Below are positions 18,199 through 28,255 of a DNA stretch of 64,000 nucleotides, piece by piece. The stretch is taken from assembly GCA_003216755.1 (NCBI GenBank), contig QCIJ01000001.1, positions 62,001 to 126,000 on the forward strand. Reading direction: 5' to 3'. A program made the position numbers and the translations under genes. The notes beneath the pieces were generated by a model that was given only the letters and a program-made list of their open reading frames with translations, searched no databases and had not been told where the DNA came from. How positions within the stretch are numbered: position 1 is the first letter of the stretch; each line of letters starts with the position of its first letter. Source of the stretch: Prochlorococcus sp. AG-402-K22 (lineage in GTDB: Bacteria; Cyanobacteriota; Cyanobacteriia; PCC-6307; Cyanobiaceae).

Positions 18199-19451
18199 TG
18201 GAAACGATACAAAATTTTCCTGAAATAACTAAGAAAGACTTTCCTCTTTTAAATAAGAACTTCAAAAGTAATGAGCAAATCATTTATTTAGACCATGCTG
18301 CAACCACTCAAAAACCAATACAAGTCTTAAAAAAAATTGATGAATATTATAGAAACTTTAATGCTAATGTACATAGAGGCGCCCATCAATTAAGTGCTAA
18401 AGCAACAGAAGAATTTGAAAATGCAAGATATTTAATAAGCAAATATATAAAAGCGAATTCAGCAAACGAAATTATTTTCACAAGAAATGCTACTGAAGCA
18501 ATCAATCTAGCGGCTAGATCATGGGGGGAATCTTCATTAAAAGAAAACGATGAAATTCTCTTATCAATAATGGAGCATCATAGCAATATTGTTCCATGGC
18601 AAATGGTTGCAGCAAAAAATAAATGCAAATTAAAATTTATAGGTATAGATAAAGATGGGAAATTAGATATAAATGATTTTAAATCAAAACTAACATCTAG
18701 AACTAAGCTTGTTAGCCTCGTACATGTTAGTAATACTCTAGGTTGCTGTAATCCAATCAAAGAGATAACTAAATTAGCTAAAGAAAAAGGATCTTTAGTA
18801 TTAATAGACGCATGTCAAAGTTTGGCCCATCAAAAACTGGATGTAAGTGATATTGATATAGATTTTTTAGCGGGATCAGGACATAAACTTTGCGGTCCAA
18901 CAGGCATTGGTTTCCTCTGGTCAAGAAAAGAAATCCTAGAAAAAATTCCTCCTCTATTTGGAGGTGGCGAAATGATTCAAGATGTTTTTGAAGAGACAAG
19001 TACTTGGGCAGAGCTACCACATAAATTTGAAGCTGGAACTCCAGCCATTGCAGAAGCAATAGGTCTAGCAGAAGCAATTAATTATATAAACACTATTGGA
19101 TTGAATGAAATTCATGAATATGAAAAAAATATTACTAAATATTTATTTGAAAAATTAAATCAAATAGAAAATGTTGAAATTATAGGTCCATCGCCGGAGA
19201 TAGATCCAGAAAGAGCATCACTTGCCACCTTTTATATAAAAAATATACATTCAAACGATATTGCTGAAATTCTTGATTCAAAAGGAATTTGCATCAGAAG
19301 TGGGCATCATTGCTGCCAACCTCTTCACAGATATATTGGAATTAAATCAACGGCTAGAATTAGCATGAATTTCACAACAAATAAGGAAGAAATAGATATA
19401 TTTATAGAGAAATTAAAAGATACTATTGATTTTCTAAAAATCAATTCTTAA
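18198..19451 (+). CDS. sufS: SufS, group II cysteine desulfurase
   Basis: The 417-residue PLP enzyme releases sulfur from cysteine for Fe-S assembly. It shows YLDHAATTQKP at the N-terminus, the PLP lysine in GSGHKLCGPTGIGFLW, and the active-site cysteine in IRSGHHCCQPLHR, the group II pattern. No sufE gene is adjacent. It closes the sufBCDS operon and overlaps the convergent S9 peptidase by four bases. Confidence 0.96.
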   Translation: METIQNFPEITKKDFPLLNKNFKSNEQIIYLDHAATTQKPIQVLKKIDEYYRNFNANVHRGAHQLSAKATEEFENARYLISKYIKANSANEIIFTRNATEAINLAARSWGESSLKENDEILLSIMEHHSNIVPWQMVAAKNKCKLKFIGIDKDGKLDINDFKSKLTSRTKLVSLVHVSNTLGCCNPIKEITKLAKEKGSLVLIDACQSLAHQKLDVSDIDIDFLAGSGHKLCGPTGIGFLWSRKEILEKIPPLFGGGEMIQDVFEETSTWAELPHKFEAGTPAIAEAIGLAEAINYINTIGLNEIHEYEKNITKYLFEKLNQIENVEIIGPSPEIDPERASLATFYIKNIHSNDIAEILDSKGICIRSGHHCCQPLHRYIGIKSTARISMNFTTNKEEIDIFIEKLKDTIDFLKINS

Positions 19452-21373
19452 ATATTCAAAGCATTTTTTAAAAATTCCTGAGATTTTTGCATTACGACTT
19501 CTTTATTTTCAATATTTTTAAACCCATGCCCTTCATTTTCAAAAAAAATAACTTCTGAATATTTATTATTTTGAAGCAAAATTTCTTGAATTTTTAAAGT
19601 TTGTTTGTACGAAATAACTGTATCTTTTTTTCCATGAAACAATAAGATAGGTTTTTTTATTTTGTTAATGTGATTTATTGGCGATCTATTTATATAATTC
19701 TCATGATTTTTTTCATAATTTCCTACCAAAGAATTTAAATAATCTTTTTCAAACCTATGAGTGTTGTAATGCATATCCTTCAAATCAATAACAGGATATT
19801 TACAAATTGCAGCTGTAAATATAGACCCATATAATAGACAATTCAGGGCAGTTAACCCACCAGCACTATTACCAAAAATTACTACTTTCTCACTATCAAC
19901 TAGATCTGATTTGATTAATTCAAGAGCTAGTGCTTTGCAATCATAAGAATCAACAATACCCCATTTATGATGCAATCTATCTCTATATGCCTTACCAAAT
20001 CCTGATGATCCTCCATAATTTACTTCAGCAACAAAAAATCCCTTCGAAGACCAATATTGAACTTCAGAATTATAAGATCCATCAAAAAATGAAGTTGGTC
20101 CACTATGCGCTCTAACAAGAAGTGGTGGCTTTCTGAAATTATCAACAAATGGTCTATAAAGAAAAGAATGAGTAATTTTATCTTCAAAACCTTTAAACCA
20201 AAATGTTTCAGGTTTGGAAGAATCTTTTATATGATCAATATATATCTGCTCAGAAAAATTTGATGAAACTTTGTTTGCAAAATCAATTTCAACCACAATT
20301 CCCAAAAAATCAGATCCATATCCTTTTAAAAAAACTTTATTCCGAAAAACACTGAAATCACTTATTGAGGTAAAAGGAGTAGAAAATTCTTTAACTAATT
20401 CAAGATCTTTATATTGTTCCAGTATTAAACTATTCTCTTTTTTTGCTAAACAAAATAAATTTTTTTTATCCCCTGAAAAGAATGATATTCCCGAGACCCA
20501 TTGCGGTACTCCATATTCAATCAAATTTCTCTCATATCTTTTTTTAATAAAAATATTCTCGATTTCACTAACATCTAAAAACAATAAGTTCCACCATCCA
20601 GAACTATCTTCAGAGCATACTAAAAGTGTTTCACTGATCCAATAGGGTTGAAAAAAAGAAACGTTTTTTTTGGCATTGATAATCTTATTTGAGAATTTTT
20701 TTAATTTTTTTATCTCTCCATCTAATTCTATTTGAGCAAAAAATAAATCATTTTTCTCCCAGGGCATGTATGGAGAGTCCCATTCGATCCAAGAAAGTAA
20801 GTTAGCAGAATTATTAGAAGATAATTCTCCAGCGAAATTTTTAAATTTTTTTATTTGATGAATATCTTGTTTAGTTTTTTTTAGGTTTAAAGAAAATAAA
20901 TAATCTCTATTATTTATTTCACAAATTCCATACAAAAAACAATTTTGAGTAATAACAAATGAAGAATCGAAATTTCCCTGAATTGATTTAGATAGTTGTC
21001 TAGGTTCTTGAACTGAATCAAGATACTTATTTTGACCTCTATCATTTGATGATACTTCTTTAAAAATTTGAAACCATACTGCGTTTGTTAACTGATCAAT
21101 CCATATCAAATAAAAATTATTTTTAAAATCTATACATCTATAAGATTTACCACCATATCCGTGAAAATTATTTTTAATTTTATATTTTTTACTAGTTAAT
21201 TTTTGAGGCAATGCATCTTTGAAATTAAATGGTCTTGCATAAATAGCATTTTCATTTTGACCTTCAGCCACAACATCAATCCAAAAGATGGTATCCCTAA
21301 CAATGGTTAATTCCTTAAAAGCCTTATTTCTAGAAGCATTTTTCCTAACTTTTAACTTATCATTATTACTCAT
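19448..21373 (-). CDS. Prolyl-oligopeptidase family (S9) peptidase
   Basis: The 641-residue protein has a beta-propeller-like N-terminal region (about 1-390, repeated WIDVVAEG and WISETLLVCSEDSSGWWNL type blades) and a C-terminal alpha/beta hydrolase domain. The catalytic serine is in FGNSAGGLTAL, the Asp probably in FHGKKDTVISYK, and the His in NEGHGFK. This fits an acylaminoacyl-peptidase or dipeptidyl-peptidase type cytosolic enzyme. No signal peptide is visible. Substrate unknown. It is divergent from def, with a short shared promoter region. Confidence 0.88.
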   Translation of the reverse strand: MSNNDKLKVRKNASRNKAFKELTIVRDTIFWIDVVAEGQNENAIYARPFNFKDALPQKLTSKKYKIKNNFHGYGGKSYRCIDFKNNFYLIWIDQLTNAVWFQIFKEVSSNDRGQNKYLDSVQEPRQLSKSIQGNFDSSFVITQNCFLYGICEINNRDYLFSLNLKKTKQDIHQIKKFKNFAGELSSNNSANLLSWIEWDSPYMPWEKNDLFFAQIELDGEIKKLKKFSNKIINAKKNVSFFQPYWISETLLVCSEDSSGWWNLLFLDVSEIENIFIKKRYERNLIEYGVPQWVSGISFFSGDKKNLFCLAKKENSLILEQYKDLELVKEFSTPFTSISDFSVFRNKVFLKGYGSDFLGIVVEIDFANKVSSNFSEQIYIDHIKDSSKPETFWFKGFEDKITHSFLYRPFVDNFRKPPLLVRAHSGPTSFFDGSYNSEVQYWSSKGFFVAEVNYGGSSGFGKAYRDRLHHKWGIVDSYDCKALALELIKSDLVDSEKVVIFGNSAGGLTALNCLLYGSIFTAAICKYPVIDLKDMHYNTHRFEKDYLNSLVGNYEKNHENYINRSPINHINKIKKPILLFHGKKDTVISYKQTLKIQEILLQNNKYSEVIFFENEGHGFKNIENKEVVMQKSQEFLKNALNI

Positions 21374-21449
21374 TTAAAAAACTATAAAGAAAGTAAATTA
21401 AAGTGCTAGTATTTTTATAGCTAAACTCTTTACTAGAAACTTTTTTAAA

Positions 21450-22055
21450 GTGGCAAACCATTTTTCACAACTTGCAAAAAAGTCAAGAACAAATGGGGAC
21501 TCGGAAAAAATTGCAAAAGAACAAACAGGTAATCCATCCCTAAACATTTATAAACTTGGTGATGATGTATTAAGACAAAATTCCAAAAGAATAACTAAGG
21601 TTGATGAATCAATTAGAAAACTCGCTAGAGAAATGCTTCAAAGCATGTATGCAGCTAAAGGAATTGGTCTTGCAGCACCTCAAATTGGAATTAACAAAGA
21701 GCTTCTTGTCATAGATATAAATTTTGAAGATTCAGCAGCAGAACCTTTAATATTAATCAATCCAGAAATTGCAGACTATGGAACAACCCTCAATTCATAC
21801 GAAGAAGGCTGCTTGAGCATACCTGGTGTCTATTTGAATGTAGTGAGACCATCAACTATAAAATTAAAATTTAGAGATGAAATGGGTAGACCACGTAAAA
21901 TGAAAGCAGATGGACTTCTTGCAAGGTGTATTCAACACGAAATGGATCACTTAAATGGAATATTATTTGTTGATAGAGTTACATCAAAAGAGGATTTAAA
22001 CAAAGAACTCTTTAAAGAAGGGTTTAACGAAAAAGACGTTATTTCTATTAATTAA
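21450..22055 (+). CDS. def: Peptide deformylase
   Basis: The 201-residue metalloenzyme removes the formyl group from new proteins. All three motifs are present: GIGLAAPQIG, EGCLSIPG and QHEMDHLNG, giving the Cys-His-His metal site. Residues 1-30 form a polar extension before the conserved NIYKLGDDVLRQ. The start is GTG at 21450. The HIT protein gene follows after four bases. In photosynthetic cells this enzyme is also needed for D1 maturation, which is family knowledge. Confidence 0.95.
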   Translation: MANHFSQLAKKSRTNGDSEKIAKEQTGNPSLNIYKLGDDVLRQNSKRITKVDESIRKLAREMLQSMYAAKGIGLAAPQIGINKELLVIDINFEDSAAEPLILINPEIADYGTTLNSYEEGCLSIPGVYLNVVRPSTIKLKFRDEMGRPRKMKADGLLARCIQHEMDHLNGILFVDRVTSKEDLNKELFKEGFNEKDVISIN

Positions 22056-22059
22056 TTTA

Positions 22060-22401
22060 ATGACTGAAACTACAATATTTCAAAAAATAATTAATAAAGA
22101 AATTCCCTGTGAAAAGCTTTATGAAGACGAGTTTTGTATTGCTTTTAATGATATTCAGGCGCAAGCTCCAGTACATTTTTTAGTGATTCCCAAAAAGCCA
22201 ATTATCAGTTTATTAGAATGTATTGAAGAAGATGCAAATTTATTAGGGCATTTACTATTTGTGGGTAGCAAATTAGCTAAATCAAAAAATTTAACTAATT
22301 GGAGAACAATAATTAATACTGGAGCAGAATCAGGACAAACAGTTTTTCATTTGCATATTCATTTTTTATCTGGAAGAAAAATGAATTGGCCTCCAGGTTA
22401 A
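22060..22401 (+). CDS. HIT family nucleotide hydrolase (HINT type)
   Basis: The 113-residue protein has the histidine triad HLHIHFLSG near the C-terminus and the N-terminal TIFQKIINKEIPCEKLYEDE characteristic of the HINT branch, which hydrolyses AMP-lysine and other phosphoramidates. Length is typical. It sits four bases after def and is probably co-transcribed with it. Confidence 0.93.
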   Translation: MTETTIFQKIINKEIPCEKLYEDEFCIAFNDIQAQAPVHFLVIPKKPIISLLECIEEDANLLGHLLFVGSKLAKSKNLTNWRTIINTGAESGQTVFHLHIHFLSGRKMNWPPG

Positions 22402-22448
22402 AACTCTCGAAAGAAATGTTTATGGGTTATAAATAAATAAAAAGCAAA

Positions 22449-22727
22449 ATGAATACACCAGATTCAATAAATACACGATCCAAAAATTTGTTAAATTTAA
22501 TCTCAAAAAATTGGGAAGAATTAGATGATTCACTCAAAACTAAGTTAATAAAACTTTGGAGCATTTTAACTTATAAATGGCAATTACAAATTTTATTTAA
22601 CTTACCTTTTCTTCTATGGTGGGCATTAGATAAATCTTTTACAAAAATTCATAAGTTTGATGCCGCAATCTTGAATTACTTAAATTTACCTGACTGGGCA
22701 CTTTCATTTATCGGCTTTGGTCAATAG
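22449..22727 (+). CDS. Hypothetical protein with one membrane-like segment, 92 aa
   Basis: Unrecognised 92-residue protein. An amphipathic charged N-terminal half (SKNLLNLISKNWEELDDSLK) is followed by an aromatic-rich hydrophobic stretch at about 48-62 (WQLQILFNLPFLLWWALDKS). It might dock to the membrane near the ABC transporter encoded 43 bases downstream. The tail LPDWALSFIGFGQ is also hydrophobic. Function unknown. Confidence 0.65.
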   Translation: MNTPDSINTRSKNLLNLISKNWEELDDSLKTKLIKLWSILTYKWQLQILFNLPFLLWWALDKSFTKIHKFDAAILNYLNLPDWALSFIGFGQ

Positions 22728-22769
22728 ACTTCTAAAAGATACAATTTATTTTATAGAACTTGTAGAGAA

Positions 22770-24752
22770 ATGAATAAAGCTGTTAAAAATAAATCCAAAA
22801 TACTGTATCAATTACAAAAATTAAGGAAGTTATCACAGCCATTTTTTCTCCCAATAGATCAATGTAATGGATTTCAATTCATATGGCTTTTGATATCGCT
22901 TTTATTTTGTGTTGGTGGAGTAGTACTTGTTGTTCTTACAGGAATAATAAGTTTTTTTGAAAGCTTTCAACCAATTTTTCTAGAAAAATATTTCGGAGGT
23001 GTAGTAAGTACTGTCAATTTAATTTGGGGTGGTAGCTGGGGATTACTTTTCTCTACATTATTTTTAATTGGATCAGGAAGTTTTTTTAGCTTAAGGCGTC
23101 AATTGAAAAACCGTAAGTGGTTACATTGGTTATTCTTAGCAATAATTGTATTAATGCTTTTAGCTGTGAACGGAATAAACGCAGGAATAGGATTTATAGC
23201 AAGAGATTTAACAAATGCTTTGGTAGAAAAACAAGAAGATGGATTTTATCGGATCTTAGGGATTTATGCTTGTTGTTTCGCTGTGGCCCTACCAATACGT
23301 GTTTCCCAAATATTTTTTACTTATAAATTAGGAATAATTTGGAGAGAATGGCTTTCAAAAAGTTTGGTCAAAGATTATATGACTAATAAAGCTTATTACC
23401 AATTAAATCCCAATGATGAAGAACAAACTGATGTAGATAATCCTGATCAAAGAATCACAGATGATACCCGGGCTTTTACAGGGCAAAGTCTGTCTTTTAC
23501 ATTAGGTATTTTTGATGCACTACTAACATTTTCACTTAATATTCTTATTTTATGGAGTATTAGCACAACACTTACTTTTTCTTTATTTGGTTACGCTACT
23601 TTTGCAACTTCTATCCTTTTAATTGCTGGTAAAAATCTGGTAAAAATAGACTTTGATCAACTCAGATACGAAGCTGATTTTCGATATGGCTTAGTACACA
23701 TTAGAGATAATGCTGAATCAATAGCCTTTTACTCTGGTGAGAGTCCTGAACAAAGTGAAACTGAAAGACGATTAGGAGAAGTGGTTAGAAACTTCAATCT
23801 ACTGATTATATGGAGAGTAATAATTGACGTCATGAGGAGATCCATTAATTATGCTGGGAATTTCTTTCCATACTTAATAATGGCAATTCCTTACTTTAGA
23901 GGTGATATTGATTATGGACGCTTTATTCAAGCAAGCTTTGCATTTGGAATGGTAGAAGGTTCGCTATTTTTCATTGTTAATCAAATAGAAGAGCTTGCAA
24001 AATTTACTGCTGGGATCGGCAGATTAGAAGGATTCCAATCCAAAGTCGAATCCATTAGTCAAACTAATCCTACGAGCAATCAAAAAGTCATTTCAGATTA
24101 TCCGTCAATTCTCATTAATAATGCTGACCTTTGCCCACCAGGATCAAATAAAACAATAATTAAAAATTTAAATTTAAGCATCGACAATAATCAATCACTT
24201 TTGGTTGTAGGACCTTCTGGATGTGGAAAAACATCTTTACTAAGGATGATTAGTGGTTTATGGGAACCCGACGATGGAGTAATAAAAAAACCAAAAATTG
24301 GAGAATTATTGTTCATACCTCAAAAACCTTATATGTTGCTTGGTTCTTTACGAGAACAATTATGTTATCCCACAGAAGTTAAGAAATTTAGTGATGAACA
24401 TCTTACTTCTGTACTTCATGAAGTGAATTTAAAAACCTTAGTGGATCGTTATCCTAATCTTGATATCAAACAAGATTGGCCAAGAATTCTGTCTTTAGGC
24501 GAACAACAAAGATTAGCTTTTGCAAGGCTTTTACTAAATTCTCCAAGATTTGCAGTACTCGATGAGGCAACTAGTGCATTAGATATTGAGACTGAAAAAA
24601 AACTATATGGTTTACTTAAGGAACGAGAACTTTCGCTTATTAGTGTTGGACATAGACCTAGCTTAAAAGATTTTCATGAAAATATTTTAGAATTAAATGG
24701 TCAAGGAGACTGGAAATTATTGACTTCTGATAAGTATAATTTTAAGGATTAG
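22770..24752 (+). CDS. SbmA/BacA (YddA)-type ABC transporter, fused permease-ATPase
   Basis: The 660-residue protein has a membrane domain with about six spans (residues 35-400) including the family block FRYGLVHIRDNAESIAFYSG, and a C-terminal ATPase. Walker A is GPSGCGKTSLLRMI, the signature LSLGEQQRLAFARLLL, Walker B AVLDEATSALD. LSLGEQQR is typical of the COG4178/SbmA_BacA group, related to peroxisomal ABCD transporters and to Rv1819c of Mycobacterium, which imports cobalamin. Substrate here is unknown. An hli gene follows nine bases later. Confidence 0.88.
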   Translation: MNKAVKNKSKILYQLQKLRKLSQPFFLPIDQCNGFQFIWLLISLLFCVGGVVLVVLTGIISFFESFQPIFLEKYFGGVVSTVNLIWGGSWGLLFSTLFLIGSGSFFSLRRQLKNRKWLHWLFLAIIVLMLLAVNGINAGIGFIARDLTNALVEKQEDGFYRILGIYACCFAVALPIRVSQIFFTYKLGIIWREWLSKSLVKDYMTNKAYYQLNPNDEEQTDVDNPDQRITDDTRAFTGQSLSFTLGIFDALLTFSLNILILWSISTTLTFSLFGYATFATSILLIAGKNLVKIDFDQLRYEADFRYGLVHIRDNAESIAFYSGESPEQSETERRLGEVVRNFNLLIIWRVIIDVMRRSINYAGNFFPYLIMAIPYFRGDIDYGRFIQASFAFGMVEGSLFFIVNQIEELAKFTAGIGRLEGFQSKVESISQTNPTSNQKVISDYPSILINNADLCPPGSNKTIIKNLNLSIDNNQSLLVVGPSGCGKTSLLRMISGLWEPDDGVIKKPKIGELLFIPQKPYMLLGSLREQLCYPTEVKKFSDEHLTSVLHEVNLKTLVDRYPNLDIKQDWPRILSLGEQQRLAFARLLLNSPRFAVLDEATSALDIETEKKLYGLLKERELSLISVGHRPSLKDFHENILELNGQGDWKLLTSDKYNFKD

Positions 24753-24761
24753 CAAAAAAAA

Positions 24762-25037
24762 ATGAATTCTAAAAAAGAACAAACTAACTCAGAAGTCACA
24801 AACTTAGAGACTGATAGTTTTACAGAAGAGCAGAAAAATGAAAATTACATCAATGAACTAACTGGAGATAATAAACTTGATGAAAAATCAATACTTGTAG
24901 AAGATGAATATAAATTTGGATGGAGTAGTTATTCGGAAATAACTAATGGAAGATTCGCAATGATAGGATTCCTAGCAATAATATTTATTGAATTATTTAG
25001 TCAGCAACCATTTCTAAAATGGGCAGGCATCTTATAA
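24762..25037 (+). CDS. hli: High-light-inducible (Hlip/SCP) protein, 91 aa
   Basis: The 91-residue protein has a 45-residue acidic N-terminal extension and then the CAB-like helix: KFGWSSYSEITNGRFAMIGF, continuing LAIIFIELF. The E..NGR.AMIGF motif binds chlorophyll in dimeric one-helix Hlips, which protect photosystem II assembly and chlorophyll under excess light. Its position nine bases behind the ABC transporter gene suggests co-transcription, unlike the usual stand-alone hli genes. The long N-terminus is above average length for Prochlorococcus Hlips. Confidence 0.92.
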   Translation: MNSKKEQTNSEVTNLETDSFTEEQKNENYINELTGDNKLDEKSILVEDEYKFGWSSYSEITNGRFAMIGFLAIIFIELFSQQPFLKWAGIL

Positions 25038-25038
25038 A

Positions 25039-25965
25039 TTAATCGTCAAATCTAGAACTGTTATCTCTAGGTTTCTTTTTGTTTGTTCCAACTGTGTATC
25101 TACTATTTTGATTTTTTGAGCTTGATCTAGATGAAGAGTTTACTCTACGAATCTCACGAGGTTTTTTTACTGCATTAGCATCTTTAAATGATGCATCCTC
25201 TACTTGCTCTTTTACACTTTGCTGCCTAACAGAAGATCTTGTAGATTTCTTTCTTAACTGGGAGGGATCATCAGAAGAAGAAATGTTATCTTGTCTTGAT
25301 ACTCTCCGATTCATGCTGGGTCTTGACCCTGTTTTAACCTCATTGCGAGATGAGTTTCGTCTCTCACCAAAATTATTTCTTGCGGATTCCTTAATATCTC
25401 TATCTTCAGAAGTCTGCCTTCTTCTTATAGGTTTATCATTTTCAAACTGATTTGCTTCTCTTGAAGATGGCCTGCTTCTACTTACAGCAGAAGCAGGGAT
25501 AGCTCTTGAGACATTCCTTCTGCGAGATCTATCTTCCACATAGTCTTCTTCAAACTCATCTTCTTGAGGTTTAAATCTTCTAGATGGTCTTTCCGATTCT
25601 TCAAACCTTTCGTAATCTTCATTAAATCGACTTCTAGAATTTCTCGGCACATCAGGAATAGAATCGTCATCAAAATAAGATGACCTTCTAGCTTGATCAG
25701 TAGCAACTCCCCTCAACCGAACACTTTCATATGCAAAAAAAACTGTAGTTCCTGCCAACAAAAACTGACCAAACTGAAGGATAGGATCTAATCTCCAGCC
25801 TTGAAAAAATAATATTCCCCCGCACAAAAGTCCTATAGCGGCAAAGAAAACATCATAATCTCTTGCTAACGCGGGTTTAAAAGACCTTAAAAAATAAAGT
25901 CCACCTCCACATACCGCAAGAACTATACCAACAATACTGGCCCAATTGAGACTAGCATTGACCAC
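25039..25965 (-). CDS. ycf66: Ycf66 family protein
   Basis: The first 100 residues carry the Ycf66 domain with about three hydrophobic segments (IVGIVLAVCGGGLYFLRSFK, VFFAAIGLLCGGILFFQGW, FGQFLLAGTTVFFAYESVRLR). The remaining 200 residues are a low-complexity Arg/Ser/Glu-rich tail, probably disordered. Ycf66 occurs in cyanobacteria and some plastids; role unknown. The start is GTG at 25965 with GGAGAAAG upstream. It converges on hli with only one base between the stops. Confidence 0.9.
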   Translation of the reverse strand: MVNASLNWASIVGIVLAVCGGGLYFLRSFKPALARDYDVFFAAIGLLCGGILFFQGWRLDPILQFGQFLLAGTTVFFAYESVRLRGVATDQARRSSYFDDDSIPDVPRNSRSRFNEDYERFEESERPSRRFKPQEDEFEEDYVEDRSRRRNVSRAIPASAVSRSRPSSREANQFENDKPIRRRQTSEDRDIKESARNNFGERRNSSRNEVKTGSRPSMNRRVSRQDNISSSDDPSQLRKKSTRSSVRQQSVKEQVEDASFKDANAVKKPREIRRVNSSSRSSSKNQNSRYTVGTNKKKPRDNSSRFDD

Positions 25966-26045
25966 ATTCTTTCTCCAAAATTAATGATTTAAAGGGAGAT
26001 ATAAATCACCCCATATATATAGTGTACTTAAAACTTCTACAAAAA

Positions 26046-26231
26046 CTAGCGTCTGCCAGTAGAAGTACGATTAAGAGAGTCTTTTTGACTAACAAAAATT
26101 AAAAATGCAGTAGCTGGAATAACGATAAGTAAAGCAGCTGCAATAAAACTCCCTATCATTCCAACTGCGGAATTATTTGCAACTTCAGCAGAAAAATCTG
26201 CAGCTAGTAATAAATTTGAAATTTGAAACAC
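26046..26231 (-). CDS. psbX: Photosystem II protein PsbX
   Basis: The 61-residue protein has a single membrane helix ([20 protein letters not shown], then IFVSQKDSL). The block [15 protein letters not shown] matches PsbX, a low-mass PSII subunit near cytochrome b559 and the QB site. The N-terminal [19 protein letters not shown] is the longer picocyanobacterial form. I start at GTG 26229-26231 (MFQISN), not at the upstream ATG 26252, since this gives the expected length. Divergent from the yggT homologue. Confidence 0.9.
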   Translation of the reverse strand: MFQISNLLLAADFSAEVANNSAVGMIGSFIAAALLIVIPATAFLIFVSQKDSLNRTSTGRR

Positions 26232-26311
26232 TTTTAAATATTTAATTCTCAATTTATAATACGAATTAAATACGATTCCATGGGTTATTTATTAAGATGA
26301 ATTAAATAATT

Positions 26312-26626
26312 GTGATTTCCTTGTTTGAAAACCCTCTCCAAATTTTAGATGTTTGTTTAGGAATTGCTCTATCATATTTAACTATAGTTTTTTTAATAAG
26401 ATTAATTCTTACTTGGTATCCAAAAATTGAATTAAATAAAGGTTTGTGGTTATTAATTTCTATACCTTCAAGCTCTATCCTTAATTTAACCAGAAAATTA
26501 ATTCCCCCTATAGGAGGAGTTGATGTAGGGCCCGTAATTTGGATTGGAGTTATAAGTTTTTTAAGAGAAATTTTAGTTGGTCAACAAGGGCTTATAAAAA
26601 TTGCATTACATACTCATATCACCTAG
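26312..26626 (+). CDS. YggT/Ycf19 family membrane protein
   Basis: The 104-residue protein has two main membrane spans and the family pattern: YLTIVFLIRLILTWYP, then LLISIPSSSILNLTRKLIPP with the conserved P-x-G region IGGVDVGPVIW. Relatives (Ycf19, CCB3, YlmG) take part in thylakoid heme attachment to cytochrome b6 or in chromosome/membrane organisation; which applies here is not known. The start is GTG at 26312. Confidence 0.88.
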   Translation: MISLFENPLQILDVCLGIALSYLTIVFLIRLILTWYPKIELNKGLWLLISIPSSSILNLTRKLIPPIGGVDVGPVIWIGVISFLREILVGQQGLIKIALHTHIT

Positions 26627-26644
26627 TTATCTTTTAATTAATCC

Positions 26645-27994
26645 TCAGTAATTTGGTAATAATTCTTCTTCAACATATTTAGTATGTATTTTACCTTCCT
26701 TAAATTTAACTTTATTTAGTAAGGTTAAATGAAAATTAATTGTAGTAGGAATTCCAGTTACTGCACATTCATTTAAAGCTCTATTCATACGTTTAATTGC
26801 AGTATTACGATCTTTTCCCCAGACTATTAATTTACCAATTAAAGAGTCATAAAATGGTGGTATTTCGTAACCGGTATAAACATGACTATCCACTCTGACT
26901 CCCGGGCCACCAGGAGGAAGCCAACCAGTTATTTTTCCAGGTGATGGCCGGAAATTATGAGAAGGATCTTCGGCGTTAATTCTACATTCAATGGCATGAC
27001 CATTTAAATGTATATCATCTTGATTAAATTCCAAGTTAGAACCGCTGGCGATTTTAATTTGCTCAGCTATTAAGTCAACCCCTGTAACCATTTCTGTGAC
27101 AGGATGTTCAACTTGAATCCTAGTATTCATTTCCATGAAATAAAAATTATCATCATCATCAACTAAAAATTCAATTGTACCAGCTCCTTCGTAACTAATA
27201 CTTTTTGCAGCGGCAATGGCTGCATTTCCCATTTTTTTTCTTAGTTCAGTATTAATCGCAGGACTCGGAGACTCTTCCAATAACTTCTGATGTCTTCTTT
27301 GAACTGAACAATCTCGCTCTCCTAAATGAACGACATTACCAGACCTATCTGCTAATATTTGAATTTCTACATGTCTTGGCTTCTTTATAAATTTCTCCAT
27401 GTATAGACCATCATTACCAAAAGCTGCTTCTGCTTCACCTTGAGCCGCTTTAAACATTTTTTCTAGATTCTCAGCTTTTTCAACCAACCTCATACCTCTT
27501 CCACCTCCTCCAGCAGTCGCTTTTATAATTACCGGATAGCCAATATCATCTGCCAATTTGTAAGCCTCATTAACATTTGATAACAAGCCTTTACTTCCAG
27601 GTACTGTTGGGACCCCTACCGCTTCCATAGTCTCTTTAGCTGTAGACTTATCTCCCATAGATCTAATAGCTTTAGGAGATGGGCCAATAAAAATAATGCC
27701 ATGATCGTTACACATCTCTGCAAATTTATCATTTTCAGCAAGAAATCCATAACCAGGATGAATAGCATCAACTCCTCTCGATGTAGCAGCAGCAAGTATA
27801 TTTGGAATATTTAAATAACTCTTATTACTTAACGAGTCCCCAACACACACAGCTTCATCAGCAAGCTGGACGTGCAATGCTTTTTTATCTACTGTGCTAT
27901 AAACTGCTACTGTTGCTATACCTAATTCTCTACAACTTCTGACAATTCGTAAAGCTATTTCTCCACGATTAGCAATTAAAACTTTTTCAACCAT
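26645..27994 (-). CDS. accC: Biotin carboxylase subunit of acetyl-CoA carboxylase
   Basis: The 449-residue ATP-grasp enzyme carboxylates biotin on AccB, the first step of fatty-acid synthesis. It shows [20 protein letters not shown], the glycine-rich loop [23 protein letters not shown], and [19 protein letters not shown]. Length and motifs are standard. It is single, converging with the yggT homologue; a 260-base spacer separates it from tRNA-Leu. Confidence 0.97.
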   Translation of the reverse strand: MVEKVLIANRGEIALRIVRSCRELGIATVAVYSTVDKKALHVQLADEAVCVGDSLSNKSYLNIPNILAAATSRGVDAIHPGYGFLAENDKFAEMCNDHGIIFIGPSPKAIRSMGDKSTAKETMEAVGVPTVPGSKGLLSNVNEAYKLADDIGYPVIIKATAGGGGRGMRLVEKAENLEKMFKAAQGEAEAAFGNDGLYMEKFIKKPRHVEIQILADRSGNVVHLGERDCSVQRRHQKLLEESPSPAINTELRKKMGNAAIAAAKSISYEGAGTIEFLVDDDDNFYFMEMNTRIQVEHPVTEMVTGVDLIAEQIKIASGSNLEFNQDDIHLNGHAIECRINAEDPSHNFRPSPGKITGWLPPGGPGVRVDSHVYTGYEIPPFYDSLIGKLIVWGKDRNTAIKRMNRALNECAVTGIPTTINFHLTLLNKVKFKEGKIHTKYVEEELLPNY

Positions 27995-28207
27995 TATGAA
28001 AATTAAATTGAAGGAGTGAAAATGACTTAAAATAAAAAATTCTTTGCCAAATATTTAACAAAATTTTTTTAGTAATCAGAGGACATTTTTTACAATACAA
28101 CCTAGAACGTTATATATGAATAAATATTTGTTTTATGCAATAGAAAGATAATTAATTACATTCAAGAAATCTCTATGGGAACTACATCCTTATTTCAATC
28201 AATAATG

Positions 28208-28213
28208 TATGAT
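28208..28213 (+). promoter_or_regulatory. Candidate -10 box for tRNA-Leu
   Basis: TATGAT lies 43 bases before the tRNA 5' end in the otherwise empty 260-base spacer after accC. No good -35 box is evident. I found no credible small gene in 27995-28255. Confidence 0.35.
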
Positions 28214-28255
28214 ATTTTAAAGGTTTAGACAGCCTCCTGTTGCCGAAAACCCTTT

